64,000 nt of DNA from Streptosporangiaceae bacterium NEAU-GS5 (GCA_017592665.1 JAGFNW010000009.1:62001-126000); one strand, 5' to 3'; positions 16,518 through 26,895 are shown, numbered from the stretch's first letter. Notes: generated by a model from the sequence alone, not told the origin. Numbers and translations: made by a program.

Positions 16518-17479
16518 GTCGGCGCTCCTTCCTGGGTGATGTGCTGATTTCCGAGCCCGTGCGCGGCGATGAAGGCCGCCGCGTCGCCGAGCTGGTCAGG
16601 GGTGTTCAGCGCGAACGTCGCCACACCCGGCAGGGCGCGGCGCGCGATGCGGGTCAGGGTGTTCGCGGGGGGAAGCTCCAGCATCCCGGTGACGCCGAGG
16701 TCGCGCATGGTGTCCATGCACAGGTTCCAGTACACGGGCGAGCTGACCTGCTGGGCGATCCGGGACAGGGCGTCGCGGCCGCCGGCGACGACCGCGCCGT
16801 CGCGGTTGGACAGCACGCGGGTCACCGGGTCGGGCGGCGCGAGCGCCGGCAGATAGCCGTCGAGCAGGTCGGTGACGTGCTGCACCTGCTTCGTGTGGAA
16901 CGCGCCGGCCACCTTCAGGACGAAGGTTCGGGTGCCCGGGGGCGGGTCGGCGACCAGCCGTCCGATGTCGTGCCGAAGACCGGCCGCGACGATCTGGCCG
17001 GGGCCGTTGTCGTTGACCGCGATCAGGTCGTGCCGCTCGATCGCGGCGAGCACGGCCGCGGCGTCGCCGCCGACGATCGCGACCATCCCCGATTCGGTCC
17101 GGCCGGCCTCCGCGGCCATGGCCCGCCCGCGTTCGCGCACGAGGACCATGGCCTGCTCGGGGGAGAGCAGGCCGGTGATGGCGGCGATGGTGATCTCGCC
17201 GACGCTGTGGCCGGCCGCGAGGTCGACGCGGCGGCCCACGTCCGAGGGCCGGGGGAACAGGGCCTGCGCGGCCAGCATCCCGGCGGCGACCAGCAGGGGC
17301 TGGGTCGCGGCGGTGTCGCCGATGGTCTCCGCGTCCGCCTCGGCGCCGAGATAGGCGAGGTCGAGGCCGCACACGGCCGACAGCCAGCGCAGCCGGTCGG
17401 TGAACTCCGAGTCTTCGAGCCAGGGGGAAAGGAAACCCGGAGTCTGGGCTCCCTGCCCGGGCGCAACTATTACGAGCAC
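16472..17479 (-). CDS. fabD: Malonyl-CoA:ACP acyltransferase (FabD-like)
   Basis: FabD-type transferase. The N-terminus after the GTG at 17479 reads LVIVAPGQGAQTPGFLSPW, as in actinobacterial FabD, then the nucleophile elbow AAGHSVGEITIA (Ser92) and catalytic His in VAGAFHTKQVQ near residue 196. It loads malonyl units onto the adjacent ACP. A TTG at 17515 with an AGGA site would add 12 residues and is a real alternative. It is the first gene of the minus-strand operon and divergent from the piperazate synthase gene, whose start lies about 80 bp away, so both promoters share this short gap. Confidence 0.9.
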   Translation of the reverse strand: MLVIVAPGQGAQTPGFLSPWLEDSEFTDRLRWLSAVCGLDLAYLGAEADAETIGDTAATQPLLVAAGMLAAQALFPRPSDVGRRVDLAAGHSVGEITIAAITGLLSPEQAMVLVRERGRAMAAEAGRTESGMVAIVGGDAAAVLAAIERHDLIAVNDNGPGQIVAAGLRHDIGRLVADPPPGTRTFVLKVAGAFHTKQVQHVTDLLDGYLPALAPPDPVTRVLSNRDGAVVAGGRDALSRIAQQVSSPVYWNLCMDTMRDLGVTGMLELPPANTLTRIARRALPGVATFALNTPDQLGDAAAFIAAHGLGNQHITQEGAPTWPLSKKSVLHSPRS

Positions 17480-17561
17480 TTTCTCAGGATTGCAACGCGG
17501 CGCACCGGGGGGCAATGTTTCCTACCATCGCCCGGCTATTCAACGACAATTGGAGGCGGCA

Positions 17562-18242
17562 ATGTTCGTACCCGACCAATACCGGGATCCGGAAAGTTCG
17601 TGGCCCGTCGAGCTGGTCGCGGGCAATCCGCTCGCGCTGCTGATATCGGCCGGACCGCCGGCCGGCGCGCCGTTCGCGACAAGTGTGCCGATCATCATGG
17701 ACCCGGCCTGCGGCGAGGTGACCGACCTGGCCGGAATCACCTTGCTCGGGCATATGAACCGGGCCAACCCGCATTGGCGGGCGATCGGCCCCGGCACGCC
17801 CGCGATCGCCGTTTTCAGCGGCCCGAACGCCTATGTGTCGCCGACCGTTTACGAGCTCGATCCGGCGGCTCCCACCTGGAATTTCACGTCGGTGCACGTG
17901 CACGGCACGCTGCATCCGATCGATTCGCCGGAGGAGAGCCTGGAGGTCGTCAGGTCGACGGTCCGTGCCTTCGAGGGCAGATTCGGCGGCGGCTGGGACA
18001 TGACGAGCTCGGTGGACTACTTCAGGAAGATCCTTCCTGGCGTAGGCGCCTACCGGGTCAAGGTAACCAAGGTTGACAGCATGTTCAAACTCAGCCAGGA
18101 GCAGGAACCCGAGGTCCGGGACCGGGTCCGGCGCTATTTCGCGGGCAGCGACTTCGGTCGCCGCCGTGAGGTGGCGGCCCTCATGGCCCAGTTGGACGAG
18201 TTCGCCCACCCCGTCGATTCCCGGCGCTGCCCGGTGTCCTGA
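17562..18242 (+). CDS. ktzT: Piperazate synthase (KtzT family, PaiB-like heme protein)
   Basis: A 226-residue protein of the PaiB/FMN-binding fold, beginning MFVPDQYRDPESSWPVELV and containing LLGHMNRANPHWRAI and SVHVHGTLHPIDSPEE. KtzT, of the same length and family, is the heme enzyme that forms the N-N bond of piperazic acid from N5-hydroxy-L-ornithine; His64 of GHMNRANP is at the place of the KtzT heme ligand as I recall it. The pairing with an ornithine N-hydroxylase at 8173-9483 and three Piz-type A domains makes this role strong, against the alternative of a PaiB-type repressor. The ribosome site is TTGGAGGCGGCA. It lies upstream of NRPS1 on the same strand, with palindrome site 3 between. 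Confidence 0.88.
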   Translation: MFVPDQYRDPESSWPVELVAGNPLALLISAGPPAGAPFATSVPIIMDPACGEVTDLAGITLLGHMNRANPHWRAIGPGTPAIAVFSGPNAYVSPTVYELDPAAPTWNFTSVHVHGTLHPIDSPEESLEVVRSTVRAFEGRFGGGWDMTSSVDYFRKILPGVGAYRVKVTKVDSMFKLSQEQEPEVRDRVRRYFAGSDFGRRREVAALMAQLDEFAHPVDSRRCPVS

Positions 18243-18244
18243 CC

Positions 18245-18260
18245 GTCCCGCCGGCGAGAC
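18245..18260. promoter_or_regulatory. Cluster palindrome site 3 (one mismatch)
   Basis: GTCCCG-CCGG-CGAGAC, directly after the piperazate synthase stop and about 190 bp before the NRPS1 start. The 207-bp gap to NRPS1 has no gene. The site probably controls the NRPS1 promoter. Confidence 0.55.
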
Positions 18261-18449
18261 GTGCGCGCCGCGGCGGGAAACGCGGCAAGAATTGTTGCCG
18301 CAGCCCGCCGCGGCTGATTATCGTCCATCGTGGCATGCATATTCCCGGATACGCGCTTTTCCCTTCAGGGCCCGCAGAGGAGCCAATCCGCGGATTGGCA
18401 TGCCGCCATTTTCGCGGCCCACATCCCATAAACGCAGAGGGAGTTGACA

Positions 18450-21400
18450 TTGTCTTCGCTGAGCGCTACGTCCCCGCAGATCGGTATGTGGCTCGCGCAG
18501 AAACTGGCGCCGGGCGTGTCGAACAACATCGCCGCCGTCTTCGCGATCGACGGCCCCGTGGACTTCGCGGTCCTGAACGCCGCGGCCCGCCGGGTGCTGA
18601 TCGAGACCGAGACCACGCTGGTCAATTTCCACGAGGCCGAGGACGGCCTTCGGGTGCGCCCGCGGCCGATCGGCGACTGGCGCGCCGTCCTCGCCGACGT
18701 GAGCGCCGCGCCCGACCCAGAGCGGGCCGCGCACGCGGTCGTCGCCGACCACGTGGGCGCCCTTTTCGACCTGTCCGAGGACGCCCTCGCCCGGGTGGTG
18801 CTGATCAAGGTGGCGGCCGGGCGCAACCTGCTGACCCTCGTCTTCCACCACATCGTGACCGACGGATTCGGCGTGGTGATGTTGTTCGACCGGATCGCCG
18901 AGGTCTACACGGCGCTCACCCGCGGTGTGCCGGCCTCAGAGTGGCCGTCCGGAGCGGCGGCCCTGGTCGCCGAGGAGGACGCCCGCTACCGGGCCTCGCG
19001 CCGCTTCGCCGACGACGCCGAGTTCTGGCGGTCCTACCTGGCCGGCGCCCCCGACGTCGTGCGACTGCCCAGCGGGCGCGCCGAGGCGGCCGCGCGGCCG
19101 GACGACCTCTGGCAGGCGATCGCCGACGCGCTCGGCGGCAAGAACCACACCACGGTCATCCCGCGGGCCGAGGCCGACGCGTGGGCCGCCGCGGCCGCGG
19201 AGATCGGCGCGAACCTGCCGACCCTGGTCACCACGGCCGCCGCCGCCTACTTCCGGCAGGTCGCCGACACGCCCGAGCCGGTCTTCTCGCTCGCGGTGAA
19301 CAACCGCCGCGCCCGGCTCCGGCAGGCTCCCGGAATGCTGGCCAACTTCGTGCCGATCCGGCCGCGGGTCCCGTTGTCGGCGACCTTCGCCGAGCTGGCC
19401 GACACCATCGTCACCGAGCAGTTCAAGGTCTTCCGGCGGTCCGCGCACATGATCGCGGACATCAAACAGGGCATGGGCCACGCCGGCCCGGCCGGCAGCC
19501 CGCTCGGCGTGATCATTAACTTCATCCCCGAGGTCGGGGATCGCGTGTTCGGCGCCGCCCGCGCCAGCGCCGTCGGCGGCTCCTTCCCCACCCTCGACGA
19601 GCTGATGATCGTGATCCACTACGGCGGCGGCGCCGACAGCGATCTCTACATCCGGCTCGACGCGCCGGGCGCCGCGCCGTACACCAACGCCGATCTGGCG
19701 GCCATCAGCGACCAGCTGCTCGCGTTCGTCCGCGCCGCCGTGACGGCCCCGCACAGCCGGATCGGCTCGGTCGACCCGCTGCCGGCGGCCGAGCGCCGCG
19801 CGCTGCTGGACGGCCTGATCGATCCGCCGGTGCCCGAGGCCGGCCGTACGGTCACCGACCTGTTCGAGCGGCAGGCGGCCACCACCCCCGACGCGGTCGC
19901 CCTGGTCGCGGGCGCCGAGACGGTCACCTACCGCGAGCTGGACCAGCGCGCCGACAAGCTGGCCCGCGAGCTGGTCGCCCGCGGCGCGGGACCGCAGAGC
20001 ATCGTCGGTGTCGCGCTGCCCCGCTCCGCCGAGTTCGTGGTCGCCATGCTCGCCGTGCTCAAGGCGGGCGGCGCCTATCTGCCGATCGAGCCCGCCTACC
20101 CGGCCGAGCGGGTGGAGTTCCTGCTGCGCGACGCCCGGCCCACGCTGCTGGTGACCAGCTCGCGTGTGGCCGCCGCGCTGCCGCACGACGGCCTGCCGCT
20201 GGTGCTGGTCGACCAGCCCCGCGGCGCGTACGGCCCGGCTCTGCCGCCCCGCGAGGAGCACCCCGACCAGCTGATCTACGTGATGTACACCTCGGGCTCG
20301 TCCGGCGTGCCGAAGGGCATCGCCGTCACCCACCGGGGCGTCGCCGGGCTGGCACGCGACCGGCGCTTCGACGGCGGCGGGCACCAGCGGGTGCTGCTGC
20401 ATTCGCCGCTGACCTTCGACGCGTCCACCTACGAGCTCTGGGTGCCGCTGCTCCGCGGCGGCCGCGTCGTCGTGGCCCCGCCGGGCGAGGTGGACGCCGA
20501 CGGCCTGGCCGCCATGCTCGCCGAGCACAAGATCACATCGGTCTGGCTGACGGCCGGGCTGTTCGCGGTGATCGCTGAGGAGCGGCCCGGCTGCTTCGCC
20601 GGGGTCCGCGAGGTCTGGGCCGGCGGCGACGTGGTGCCGCCCGCCGCGGTCGAGAAGGTGCTGCGGGCCTGCCCGGGAGTGCGGGTGGTCAACGGCTACG
20701 GCCCCACGGAGACCACGGTGTTCACCTCGTGCCACCCGGTCGCGTCGGCCGAGGAGGTGGGCGACGTCTTCCCGATCGGGCGCCCCATGGACAACATGTG
20801 GGGCTACGTCCTCGACGGCGCCCTCCGCCCGGTCGCGCCCGGCACGGTCGGCGAGCTGTACGTCGCCGGGGCCGGGCTGGCCCTCGGCTACCACGGCCGC
20901 ATCGCCCTGACCGGCGAGCGGTTCGTGGCCAGTCCGTACGGCAGGCCGGGTGAGCGGATGTACCGCACCGGCGACCTCGTCCGCTGGACGGACGGCGGCG
21001 CGCTCGAGTACGTCGGCCGGGCCGACTTCCAGGTGAAGGTGCGCGGCTTCCGCATCGAGCCCGGCGAGATCGAGACGGTCCTCGAGGCCCACCCGGCCGT
21101 GGCGCGCGCCCTCGTGATCGCCCGCGCGGGCCGTCAGGGCGGCCGGCAGCTCGTCGGCTACGTCGTCCCCTCGGGCGGCGACAGCGCCGGCGACCTCGCC
21201 AACTTCGAGCTGCACTCCAGCGCCTCGCCGGCCGAGCTCCGCGCCTTCCTCCGCGAGCGGCTGCCGGAGTACATGGTCCCGTCGGCCATCGTCGTGCTGA
21301 GCCGGCTGCCGCTGACGGCCAACGGCAAGGTCGACCGCGACGCGCTGCCCGAGCCCGTGGTCGCCGAGGGCGTCTACCGCGCGCCGGCCACGGCCGAGGA

Positions 21401-24400
21401 GGAGATCCTCGCCGGGGTCTTCGCCGAGGTGCTCGGCGTCGAGCGGGTGAGCGTGGACGACGACTTCTTCGCCGTGGGCGGCGACAGCATCCGGTCCATC
21501 CAGGTCGTGGCCCGGGCGCGGGCGCGTGGCGTGGAGGTCTCGGCGCAGGAGATCTTCGAGCACCGCACGGTCGCGGCCCTGGCCGAGGCGGCCGCGGGCC
21601 GTACGGGCGGCGTGCCGGTGCTGGCCGAGCTGCCGGGCGGCGGCGAGGGACGGCTGCCGCTGCCGCCCGTGGCGCGTCACCTGCTGGGCATGGGCGACGT
21701 GCGGCGGTTCGCCATGGCGCTGACCGTCGAACTGCCCGCGGACATCACCGAAGCGGGCCTCGCGGCGACCGTGCAGGCCGTGGTGGACCACCACGACGCG
21801 CTACGGGCGCGGCTGACCGTGGAGGACGAGCCCGGCCTGGTGGTCGAACCCGTCGGCGCGGTGCGGGCCGCCGATCTGATCACCCGCGTCCGCTACGGCG
21901 ACTCGGCGGGCGAGTGGCGCTGGGTCGCGCAGGAGGCGCTGGACGCGGCGGCCGAGCGGCTCGATCCGGAAGCGGGCGTGATGGCCCGGTTCGTGTGGTT
22001 CGAATCGGCCGAAGGGCCGGGACGGCTCGGGATGGTGCTGCACCACCTCGTGGTGGACGGCGTTTCGTGGCGCGTCCTCGTGCCCGACCTGGCCGCGGCC
22101 TGGAAGAGCGTCCGCGCCGGCGCGGAACCGGCGCTGGAGCCGGTGGGCACCTCGTTCCGGCGCTGGGCGCACGCGGTGGTGGACGCCGCCGCGGATCGGA
22201 CGGACGAGCTGCCGCTGTGGCGGTCGATCCTGGACGGGCCGGATCCGGTGCTGGGCGCCCGGCGCGTCGACCCCGAGGTCGACGTGATGGCCAGCGTCGA
22301 CGTCGTCCGGGTCGCGCTCGGCTCGGCCCTGACCGATGTCCTGCTCACCAAGCTGCCCGCCGCCTTCCACGGCGGGGTCAACGACGGGCTGCTGGCGGCC
22401 CTGGCGGTCGCGGTGGCGCGCTGGCGCGGCCGCCGCGGTGAGGCCGAGTCGTCGGTGCTGGTCCGCCTCGAGGGCCACGGCCGCGAGGAGGCCGTCGTCC
22501 CCGGCGCCGATCTGGCCCGCACGGTCGGCTGGTTCACCACGATGTTCCCGATCCGGCTGGACGTCGCCGACACCCCGCTGGACGAGGTGTTCGCGGGCGG
22601 CGGCGCGGCCGGGCGGGTGATCAAGATGGTCAAGGAGCAGCTGCGCGCGGTCCCGGACAAGGGCATCGGCTACGGCCTGCTGCGCCACCTCAACCCCGAA
22701 ACGGCGGCCGAGCTGGCCGCGTACGACGACCCCCAGATCGGGTTCAACTACCTCGGCCACTTCTCGGCGGCCGAGCTGCCCGAGGACATGCGCGGCCAGG
22801 GCTGGCAGCCGGCCAGCGGCGTCGGCGAGCTCATCCCCGCGCCCGACCCGGGCATGGCCGCGTTCTCCTCCCTCGAGATCAACGCCCTGGCCACCGAGAC
22901 CGGCCTGGAGGCGAGCTTCGCCTTCCCCGCCGACCTGTTCTCCTTCGACGAAGTCCGTGAGCTGGGCGAGCTGTGGGTGGCCGCGCTCCGCGGACTCGTC
23001 GTCCACGTCGAGCAGCCGGGCGCGGGCGGCCTCACCCCCTCCGACGTGCCGCTCGTCCGGACCACGCAGACCGAGCTCGAGGCCTGGCAGGACCGCTACG
23101 GCCGCCTGGCGGACGTCTGGCCGGTGACGCAGGCCCAGACGGGGCTGCTGTTCCACGCCATGCTGGCCGGCGAGTCCTTCGACGCCTACCACATGCAGAT
23201 GGTCTTCCACCTCGAAGGACAGGTCGACGCGGCGCGGCTGCGCGCCGCCGGGCAGGCGCTGCTGCGCCGGCACGCGGGTCTTCGCGCCGCCTTCGTGCCC
23301 AACTCCGCCGGGGACCTCATCCAGGTGGTGCCGGAAACGGCCGAGCTGCCCTGGCGTACGGCCGACCTGCGCACGCTCGACGCGGACGACCGTCCGGCGG
23401 CGCTCGAGGAGCTGCTGGTCCTCGACCGGTCGGCGCACTTCGACCCCCTGACGCCGCCGCTGCTGCGGCTCACCCTCGTGCGCCTCGACGACACGCACTC
23501 GGAGCTCGTGCTCACCGCGCACCACGTGCTGTTCGACGGCTGGTCGCTGCCGCTGCTGATGCAGGACATGCTGCGGCTGTACGCGGGGGAGCCGCTGCCC
23601 AGAGTCAGGCCCTACCGCGACTTCCTGGTGTGGCTGACCGAGCAGGACCGGGCCGAGTCGGCCCGCGCCTGGGCGGCCGAGCTGGCCGGGCTGAGCGAGC
23701 CGACGATGGTGCTGCCGGGCGTGCCCGCGCACGACTCGGGCATGGGCTTCGTCGACGTGGAGGTCGCCGACCCGCGCGGCCTGGCCCGGCGCGCGGCCGA
23801 GCTCGGCGTCACCCTCAACACGGTGGTGCAGGCCGCGTGGGCGGTGTTCGTCGCCGGGCTGACCCGCCGCGAGGACGTCGTCTTCGGCGTGACGGTCTCC
23901 GGACGCCCGTCCGCGCTGTCGGAGGTCGACGAGATGGTGGGCCTGTTCATCAACAGCGTGCCGGCCCGCGTGAAGGCCACGCCCGACCGCACCATCGCCC
24001 AGATCTTGGTGGACCTGCAGGAGCACCAGGTCGCGCTGCTGGACCACCAGTACTTCGGCCTGTCGGAGATCCAGTTCGCGACCGGGCTGCCGGCGCTGTT
24101 CGACACGCTGGTCGCCTTCGAGTCCTATCCGATCGACCGGGCCGGGCTCGCCCGGGCCAACACCTCGGCCGGGATCGCCATCACCGGCGTCCGGCCGTTC
24201 TCGGGGTCCCACTACGCGCTCACCCTTACCGCGTCCGCCGACCCGCACCTGCGGCTGAACCTGCAATACCTGGACAAGCAGCTCGACAAGTCGACCGCGG
24301 CCGAGGTCGCCACGCGCTACGCCCGCGTGCTGGCCGACTTCGCCGCCGACCCCGAGCTCACCGTCGCCGACGTCCTCGAGCACGCCGAGCCGCAGCGGGT

Positions 24401-24731
24401 GCTGGCCGCCTACCGCACCGGCTCGGCCGTGCGCGAGGTCCGGGAGCGGGTCTACCGCGCCCCGGAGACGCCGGAGGAGCAGGCCCTGGCCGCGCTGTTC
24501 GGCGAGATCTTCGCGACCGACCGGATCGGCGCCGACGACCAGTTCTTCGAGCTCGGCGGTGACTCGCTGCTGGCGATCCGGCTGGTCGGACGCATCCGCG
24601 GCGAACTGAACGTGGAACTGCCGATCCGCACGCTCTTCGAGTCGCCCACGGTCGCCGAGCTGGCCGTACGCCTTCGGCAGCTGAAGAAGGCGGCCCGGCG
24701 GCCCCGCCTTCAGCGGATGACGACCGGCTGA
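18450..24731 (+). CDS. NRPS1: C-A(Val-like)-T-E-C-T, second module without A domain
   Basis: A 2093-residue synthetase. C domain 5-430 (HHIVTDG at 133), A domain about 467-960 ([11 protein letters not shown] at 613), T about 985-1050 ([13 protein letters not shown]), epimerization domain 1060-1510 ([12 protein letters not shown] at 1196), C domain 1550-1975 of the D-acceptor kind ([19 protein letters not shown] at 1691), final T ([14 protein letters not shown] at 2031). The specificity pocket reads D-A-Y-W-W-G-G-V-F-K, which fits Val or a similar aliphatic residue. The final C-T has no A domain, so its carrier must be charged in trans. An N-terminal C domain in what appears to be the first module suggests an acyl starter. 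TTG 18450 is chosen because GAGGGAG lies six bases upstream. The C-terminal tail RRPRLQRM resembles those of NRPS2 and NRPS3. Confidence 0.93.
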   Translation: MSSLSATSPQIGMWLAQKLAPGVSNNIAAVFAIDGPVDFAVLNAAARRVLIETETTLVNFHEAEDGLRVRPRPIGDWRAVLADVSAAPDPERAAHAVVADHVGALFDLSEDALARVVLIKVAAGRNLLTLVFHHIVTDGFGVVMLFDRIAEVYTALTRGVPASEWPSGAAALVAEEDARYRASRRFADDAEFWRSYLAGAPDVVRLPSGRAEAAARPDDLWQAIADALGGKNHTTVIPRAEADAWAAAAAEIGANLPTLVTTAAAAYFRQVADTPEPVFSLAVNNRRARLRQAPGMLANFVPIRPRVPLSATFAELADTIVTEQFKVFRRSAHMIADIKQGMGHAGPAGSPLGVIINFIPEVGDRVFGAARASAVGGSFPTLDELMIVIHYGGGADSDLYIRLDAPGAAPYTNADLAAISDQLLAFVRAAVTAPHSRIGSVDPLPAAERRALLDGLIDPPVPEAGRTVTDLFERQAATTPDAVALVAGAETVTYRELDQRADKLARELVARGAGPQSIVGVALPRSAEFVVAMLAVLKAGGAYLPIEPAYPAERVEFLLRDARPTLLVTSSRVAAALPHDGLPLVLVDQPRGAYGPALPPREEHPDQLIYVMYTSGSSGVPKGIAVTHRGVAGLARDRRFDGGGHQRVLLHSPLTFDASTYELWVPLLRGGRVVVAPPGEVDADGLAAMLAEHKITSVWLTAGLFAVIAEERPGCFAGVREVWAGGDVVPPAAVEKVLRACPGVRVVNGYGPTETTVFTSCHPVASAEEVGDVFPIGRPMDNMWGYVLDGALRPVAPGTVGELYVAGAGLALGYHGRIALTGERFVASPYGRPGERMYRTGDLVRWTDGGALEYVGRADFQVKVRGFRIEPGEIETVLEAHPAVARALVIARAGRQGGRQLVGYVVPSGGDSAGDLANFELHSSASPAELRAFLRERLPEYMVPSAIVVLSRLPLTANGKVDRDALPEPVVAEGVYRAPATAEEEILAGVFAEVLGVERVSVDDDFFAVGGDSIRSIQVVARARARGVEVSAQEIFEHRTVAALAEAAAGRTGGVPVLAELPGGGEGRLPLPPVARHLLGMGDVRRFAMALTVELPADITEAGLAATVQAVVDHHDALRARLTVEDEPGLVVEPVGAVRAADLITRVRYGDSAGEWRWVAQEALDAAAERLDPEAGVMARFVWFESAEGPGRLGMVLHHLVVDGVSWRVLVPDLAAAWKSVRAGAEPALEPVGTSFRRWAHAVVDAAADRTDELPLWRSILDGPDPVLGARRVDPEVDVMASVDVVRVALGSALTDVLLTKLPAAFHGGVNDGLLAALAVAVARWRGRRGEAESSVLVRLEGHGREEAVVPGADLARTVGWFTTMFPIRLDVADTPLDEVFAGGGAAGRVIKMVKEQLRAVPDKGIGYGLLRHLNPETAAELAAYDDPQIGFNYLGHFSAAELPEDMRGQGWQPASGVGELIPAPDPGMAAFSSLEINALATETGLEASFAFPADLFSFDEVRELGELWVAALRGLVVHVEQPGAGGLTPSDVPLVRTTQTELEAWQDRYGRLADVWPVTQAQTGLLFHAMLAGESFDAYHMQMVFHLEGQVDAARLRAAGQALLRRHAGLRAAFVPNSAGDLIQVVPETAELPWRTADLRTLDADDRPAALEELLVLDRSAHFDPLTPPLLRLTLVRLDDTHSELVLTAHHVLFDGWSLPLLMQDMLRLYAGEPLPRVRPYRDFLVWLTEQDRAESARAWAAELAGLSEPTMVLPGVPAHDSGMGFVDVEVADPRGLARRAAELGVTLNTVVQAAWAVFVAGLTRREDVVFGVTVSGRPSALSEVDEMVGLFINSVPARVKATPDRTIAQILVDLQEHQVALLDHQYFGLSEIQFATGLPALFDTLVAFESYPIDRAGLARANTSAGIAITGVRPFSGSHYALTLTASADPHLRLNLQYLDKQLDKSTAAEVATRYARVLADFAADPELTVADVLEHAEPQRVLAAYRTGSAVREVRERVYRAPETPEEQALAALFGEIFATDRIGADDQFFELGGDSLLAIRLVGRIRGELNVELPIRTLFESPTVAELAVRLRQLKKAARRPRLQRMTTG

Positions 24732-24746
24732 CCTGCGGCGCACGGA

Positions 24747-24788
24747 CCAGGCGCCGCCGCACGCGGAAACGCGCCCGGCGGCGCCTGG
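24747..24788 (+). terminator. Hairpin terminator after NRPS1
   Basis: CCAGGCGCCGCCG (24747-24759) and CGGCGGCGCCTGG (24776-24788) form a perfect 13-bp stem, starting 15 bp after the NRPS1 stop. Confidence 0.6.
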
Positions 24789-24790
24789 CC

Positions 24791-24826
24791 ACGCCCGATC
24801 GCTTCGTCACGTCCGATCGCTTCGTC
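24791..24826. repeat. 18-bp tandem repeat, two copies
   Basis: Two 18-bp units, ACG(C/T)CCGATCGCTTCGTC, differing at one base, lie in the convergent gap between NRPS1 and the thioesterase gene, flanked by terminator hairpins on both sides. Confidence 0.7.
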
Positions 24827-24934
24827 ACGCCCGTGAGGAACGCCACTTCGCGGCGAACCCGCCGGCGTCGACGCCGCCAGGTCGGCGCGGCAAAGTGCTT
24901 GGACGCCGTGATCGCCGCGCGTTTGACGCAACAG

Positions 24935-24970
24935 TGGAACGCCCGCCCCGGATCCAGGGCGGGCGTTCCA
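24935..24970. terminator. Hairpin terminator between convergent genes
   Basis: TGGAACGCCCGCCC (24935-24948) pairs perfectly with GGGCGGGCGTTCCA (24957-24970) over 14 bp, with an 8-nt loop. It lies 12 bp after the end of the minus-strand thioesterase gene and can serve both directions. Confidence 0.7.
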
Positions 24971-24982
24971 GTGGCTCCGGAT

Positions 24983-25684
24983 TCAGACGCGGGCGCCGAG
25001 AAGTTCCCCCGCGACGAGCGGGAGCAAGCGGTCCGGCAGCTCGTTGAGGAAGAAGTGGCCGCCGGGAAGGACGTGCACCGAGCAGCCGGCCGTGGTCTGC
25101 CGGCTCCAGCCGGCCAGGGTGGCGACCGGGGCCTCGTGGTCGTCGTCGCCGCCGAAGACGGTGATCGGGCAGGACAGCGGGGCGCCGGGCACGTGCTCCC
25201 ACTGCCCGACGGCGGCGAAGTCGGCCCGGAGCAGCGGCAGCAGCACCTCCATGACGTCGTCGTTCTCCAGCACCTGGGGCGGCGTCCCGGCCAGGTCTTT
25301 CAGCCGGGCCTTGAACTGCCGGTCCGGCAGCAGGTAGTCGAGGCTGGGTTCGAGCGGCTCGTCCGGTGCGGCGTGCCCGGACACCAGCAGCCGCGCGGGC
25401 GGCCGGCCGTGCTCGTGCTCCATCACCCGGGCCAGCTCGAAGGCGAGGATCGCGCCGAGGCTGTGCCCGAACAGCGCGTACGGCTCGCCGGACAGGGGCA
25501 GGACCCGGGGCAGGGCGTCGGTCACCAGCGGGTCGACGTGCGGCAGCAGCCGCTCCTTGAAGCGGCTTGCCCGGCCGGGCAGCTCGAGCGGGACCACGTC
25601 GATCCCGCCGGGCAGCGCGCGCTGCCAGTCGCCGTAAATCCGTTCGGCCGACCCCGCCGCGTACGGCAGGCAGAACAGGCGCAT
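24983..25684 (-). CDS. Type II (editing) thioesterase 1
   Basis: A 233-residue alpha/beta hydrolase of the RifR/GrsT type: FCLPYAAGSAERIYGDWQ at the start, nucleophile elbow ALFGHSLGAILAFEL (Ser about residue 79), Asp in FGGDDDHEAP and His in PGGHFFLNE. It probably removes wrong or misprimed acyl groups from NRPS carrier proteins. ATG 25684 follows AAAGGAAG. It lies 71 bp behind the arginine dihydrolase-like gene on the same strand, so the two form an operon. Confidence 0.9.
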   Translation of the reverse strand: MRLFCLPYAAGSAERIYGDWQRALPGGIDVVPLELPGRASRFKERLLPHVDPLVTDALPRVLPLSGEPYALFGHSLGAILAFELARVMEHEHGRPPARLLVSGHAAPDEPLEPSLDYLLPDRQFKARLKDLAGTPPQVLENDDVMEVLLPLLRADFAAVGQWEHVPGAPLSCPITVFGGDDDHEAPVATLAGWSRQTTAGCSVHVLPGGHFFLNELPDRLLPLVAGELLGARV

Positions 25685-25755
25685 GGTCGTCTTCCTTTCA
25701 AATGCCGAGTAGGACCGGCGGATGCTCCGCCGGTCCTGCTCACGGGATGGACAGG

Positions 25756-26565
25756 TCACCGGCGGATCTCGAGGGTGCAGCACTTCACGCTGCCGCCGGA
25801 TTTCATCAGCTCCGTTGTGTCGGTGCCGATCACGTGGAAGCCGCGCTCGGCGAGCTGCGCGCCGAGCCGTACGACCTTGTCGGACACGACCACGTGGAGG
25901 CCGTCGGAGACGGCGTTGAGCCCGAAGCCGAGGGCGTCCTCCTCGTCGACCAGCAGCGCGTCCGGGTAGTGCTGGGCGAGCAGGTCGCGGCTTTCGGGGC
26001 AGAAGGCGCGCGGGTTGTACATGATCTCGTCGTCGTCGAGCACGGCGAGCGCGGTGTCGAGGTGGTAGAAGCGGGGGTCGACCAGGTTCAGCGCCAGCAC
26101 CTCGCGGCCGAAGAACTCGGCCACCTCCCGGCAGGCGGCCGGGTCGCTGCGAAATCCGCTGCCGGCCAGGATGTGCCGGCCGGCGGTGAGAAAGTCGCCC
26201 TCGCCCTCGTTGACGTACGCGGCCTGGCGCACCTCGCGGAAGCCGTTGCGGCGGAACCACTCCACATAGGCGGGCGCCTCGTCTGCACGCTCGGCATGCC
26301 GGAAACGGGCCACCAGCGCCTTGCCGTCCACGACCGTCGCGCCGTTCGCGGCGAACACCATGTCGGGCAGATCAGGAATCGGCTGGATGTGCTCAACGTG
26401 GTGTCCCAGGTCGACCAGCAGGTCGTGCACCCACTTCCACTGGCCGAGCGCGGCCGAGTTGGAGGTGGCGAGGCTCGGGTCCATCCACGGGTTGATCGAG
26501 TAGCGCACGTCGAAAAAGGTCGGCTTGCACATCAGGTAATGCCGGGGCCGGGCGATTCTACTCAT
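25756..26565 (-). CDS. Guanidino-group hydrolase: arginine dihydrolase (ArgZ-like) or DDAH-type
   Basis: A 269-residue amidinotransferase-superfamily enzyme with the catalytic elements VFAANGATV (Asn74), GEGDF (Glu122/Asp124), FYHLDTA (His168, Asp170) and the nucleophile in KSGGSVKCCTL (Cys262). Arginine deiminases usually have Asp in the first motif, whereas arginine dihydrolases (ArgZ/AgrE), which turn Arg into Orn, CO2 and ammonia, have Asn, as here. The cluster needs ornithine for piperazic acid, so an ornithine-supplying role is attractive. A dimethylarginine hydrolase making citrulline is the main alternative. The start at 26565 follows AAAGGAAG. It is first in a two-gene minus-strand operon with thioesterase 1. 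Confidence 0.8.
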   Translation of the reverse strand: MSRIARPRHYLMCKPTFFDVRYSINPWMDPSLATSNSAALGQWKWVHDLLVDLGHHVEHIQPIPDLPDMVFAANGATVVDGKALVARFRHAERADEAPAYVEWFRRNGFREVRQAAYVNEGEGDFLTAGRHILAGSGFRSDPAACREVAEFFGREVLALNLVDPRFYHLDTALAVLDDDEIMYNPRAFCPESRDLLAQHYPDALLVDEEDALGFGLNAVSDGLHVVVSDKVVRLGAQLAERGFHVIGTDTTELMKSGGSVKCCTLEIRR

Positions 26566-26639
26566 ACCGTCAGCTTCCTTTCGGAGAAAAATCGGCGCCC
26601 CGGTCATCCGCCGCGGCACCTCCTGCGAAATGACGCGCC

Positions 26640-26699
26640 GAACCTTTCCAGTCGTTACCGGGAGCTTGTGACCTCGCCTAGGAAAGCTGGAAAAGGTTC
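26640..26699. promoter_or_regulatory. Long inverted repeat in the divergent promoter region
   Basis: GAACCTTTCCAG (26640-26651) is mirrored by CTGGAAAAGGTTC (26687-26699), with one extra A, across 35 nt. The gap 26566-26895 (330 bp, no gene) separates the arginine enzyme from thioesterase 2, so outward promoters are expected here. GAACCTTTC also lies at 2404 upstream of the HIUase/leuA operon. Confidence 0.45.
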
Positions 26700-26751
26700 A
26701 ATTCTCAGGATGGGCGCGTGAGATTTCCGCGGCAAGCCGACCGGCGGTTCC

Positions 26752-26767
26752 GTCCTGCCGGCGGGAC
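26752..26767. promoter_or_regulatory. Cluster palindrome site 4 (one mismatch)
   Basis: GTCCTG-CCGG-CGGGAC, in the divergent gap, 129 bp before the thioesterase 2 start. This gene leads a plus-strand run through the flavoprotein to NRPS2-NRPS5, so the site may govern most of the assembly line. Confidence 0.55.
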
Positions 26768-26895
26768 AACCCGCGAGCGCCGTTGTGAGCGCTTGAATCG
26801 GCCGCTTACGGTGCTGCGGAACGGCTTTTCCGAAATGCGATCAGGGGAGTGGTCCACATGCCAGGACCAGACGCCGTGTCGTACCGGAGGCGGCG

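Noticed and set aside
17562-18242. PaiB-type transcriptional repressor
   Set aside because: Fold family is shared, but length, heme-ligand position and pathway context all fit piperazate synthase.
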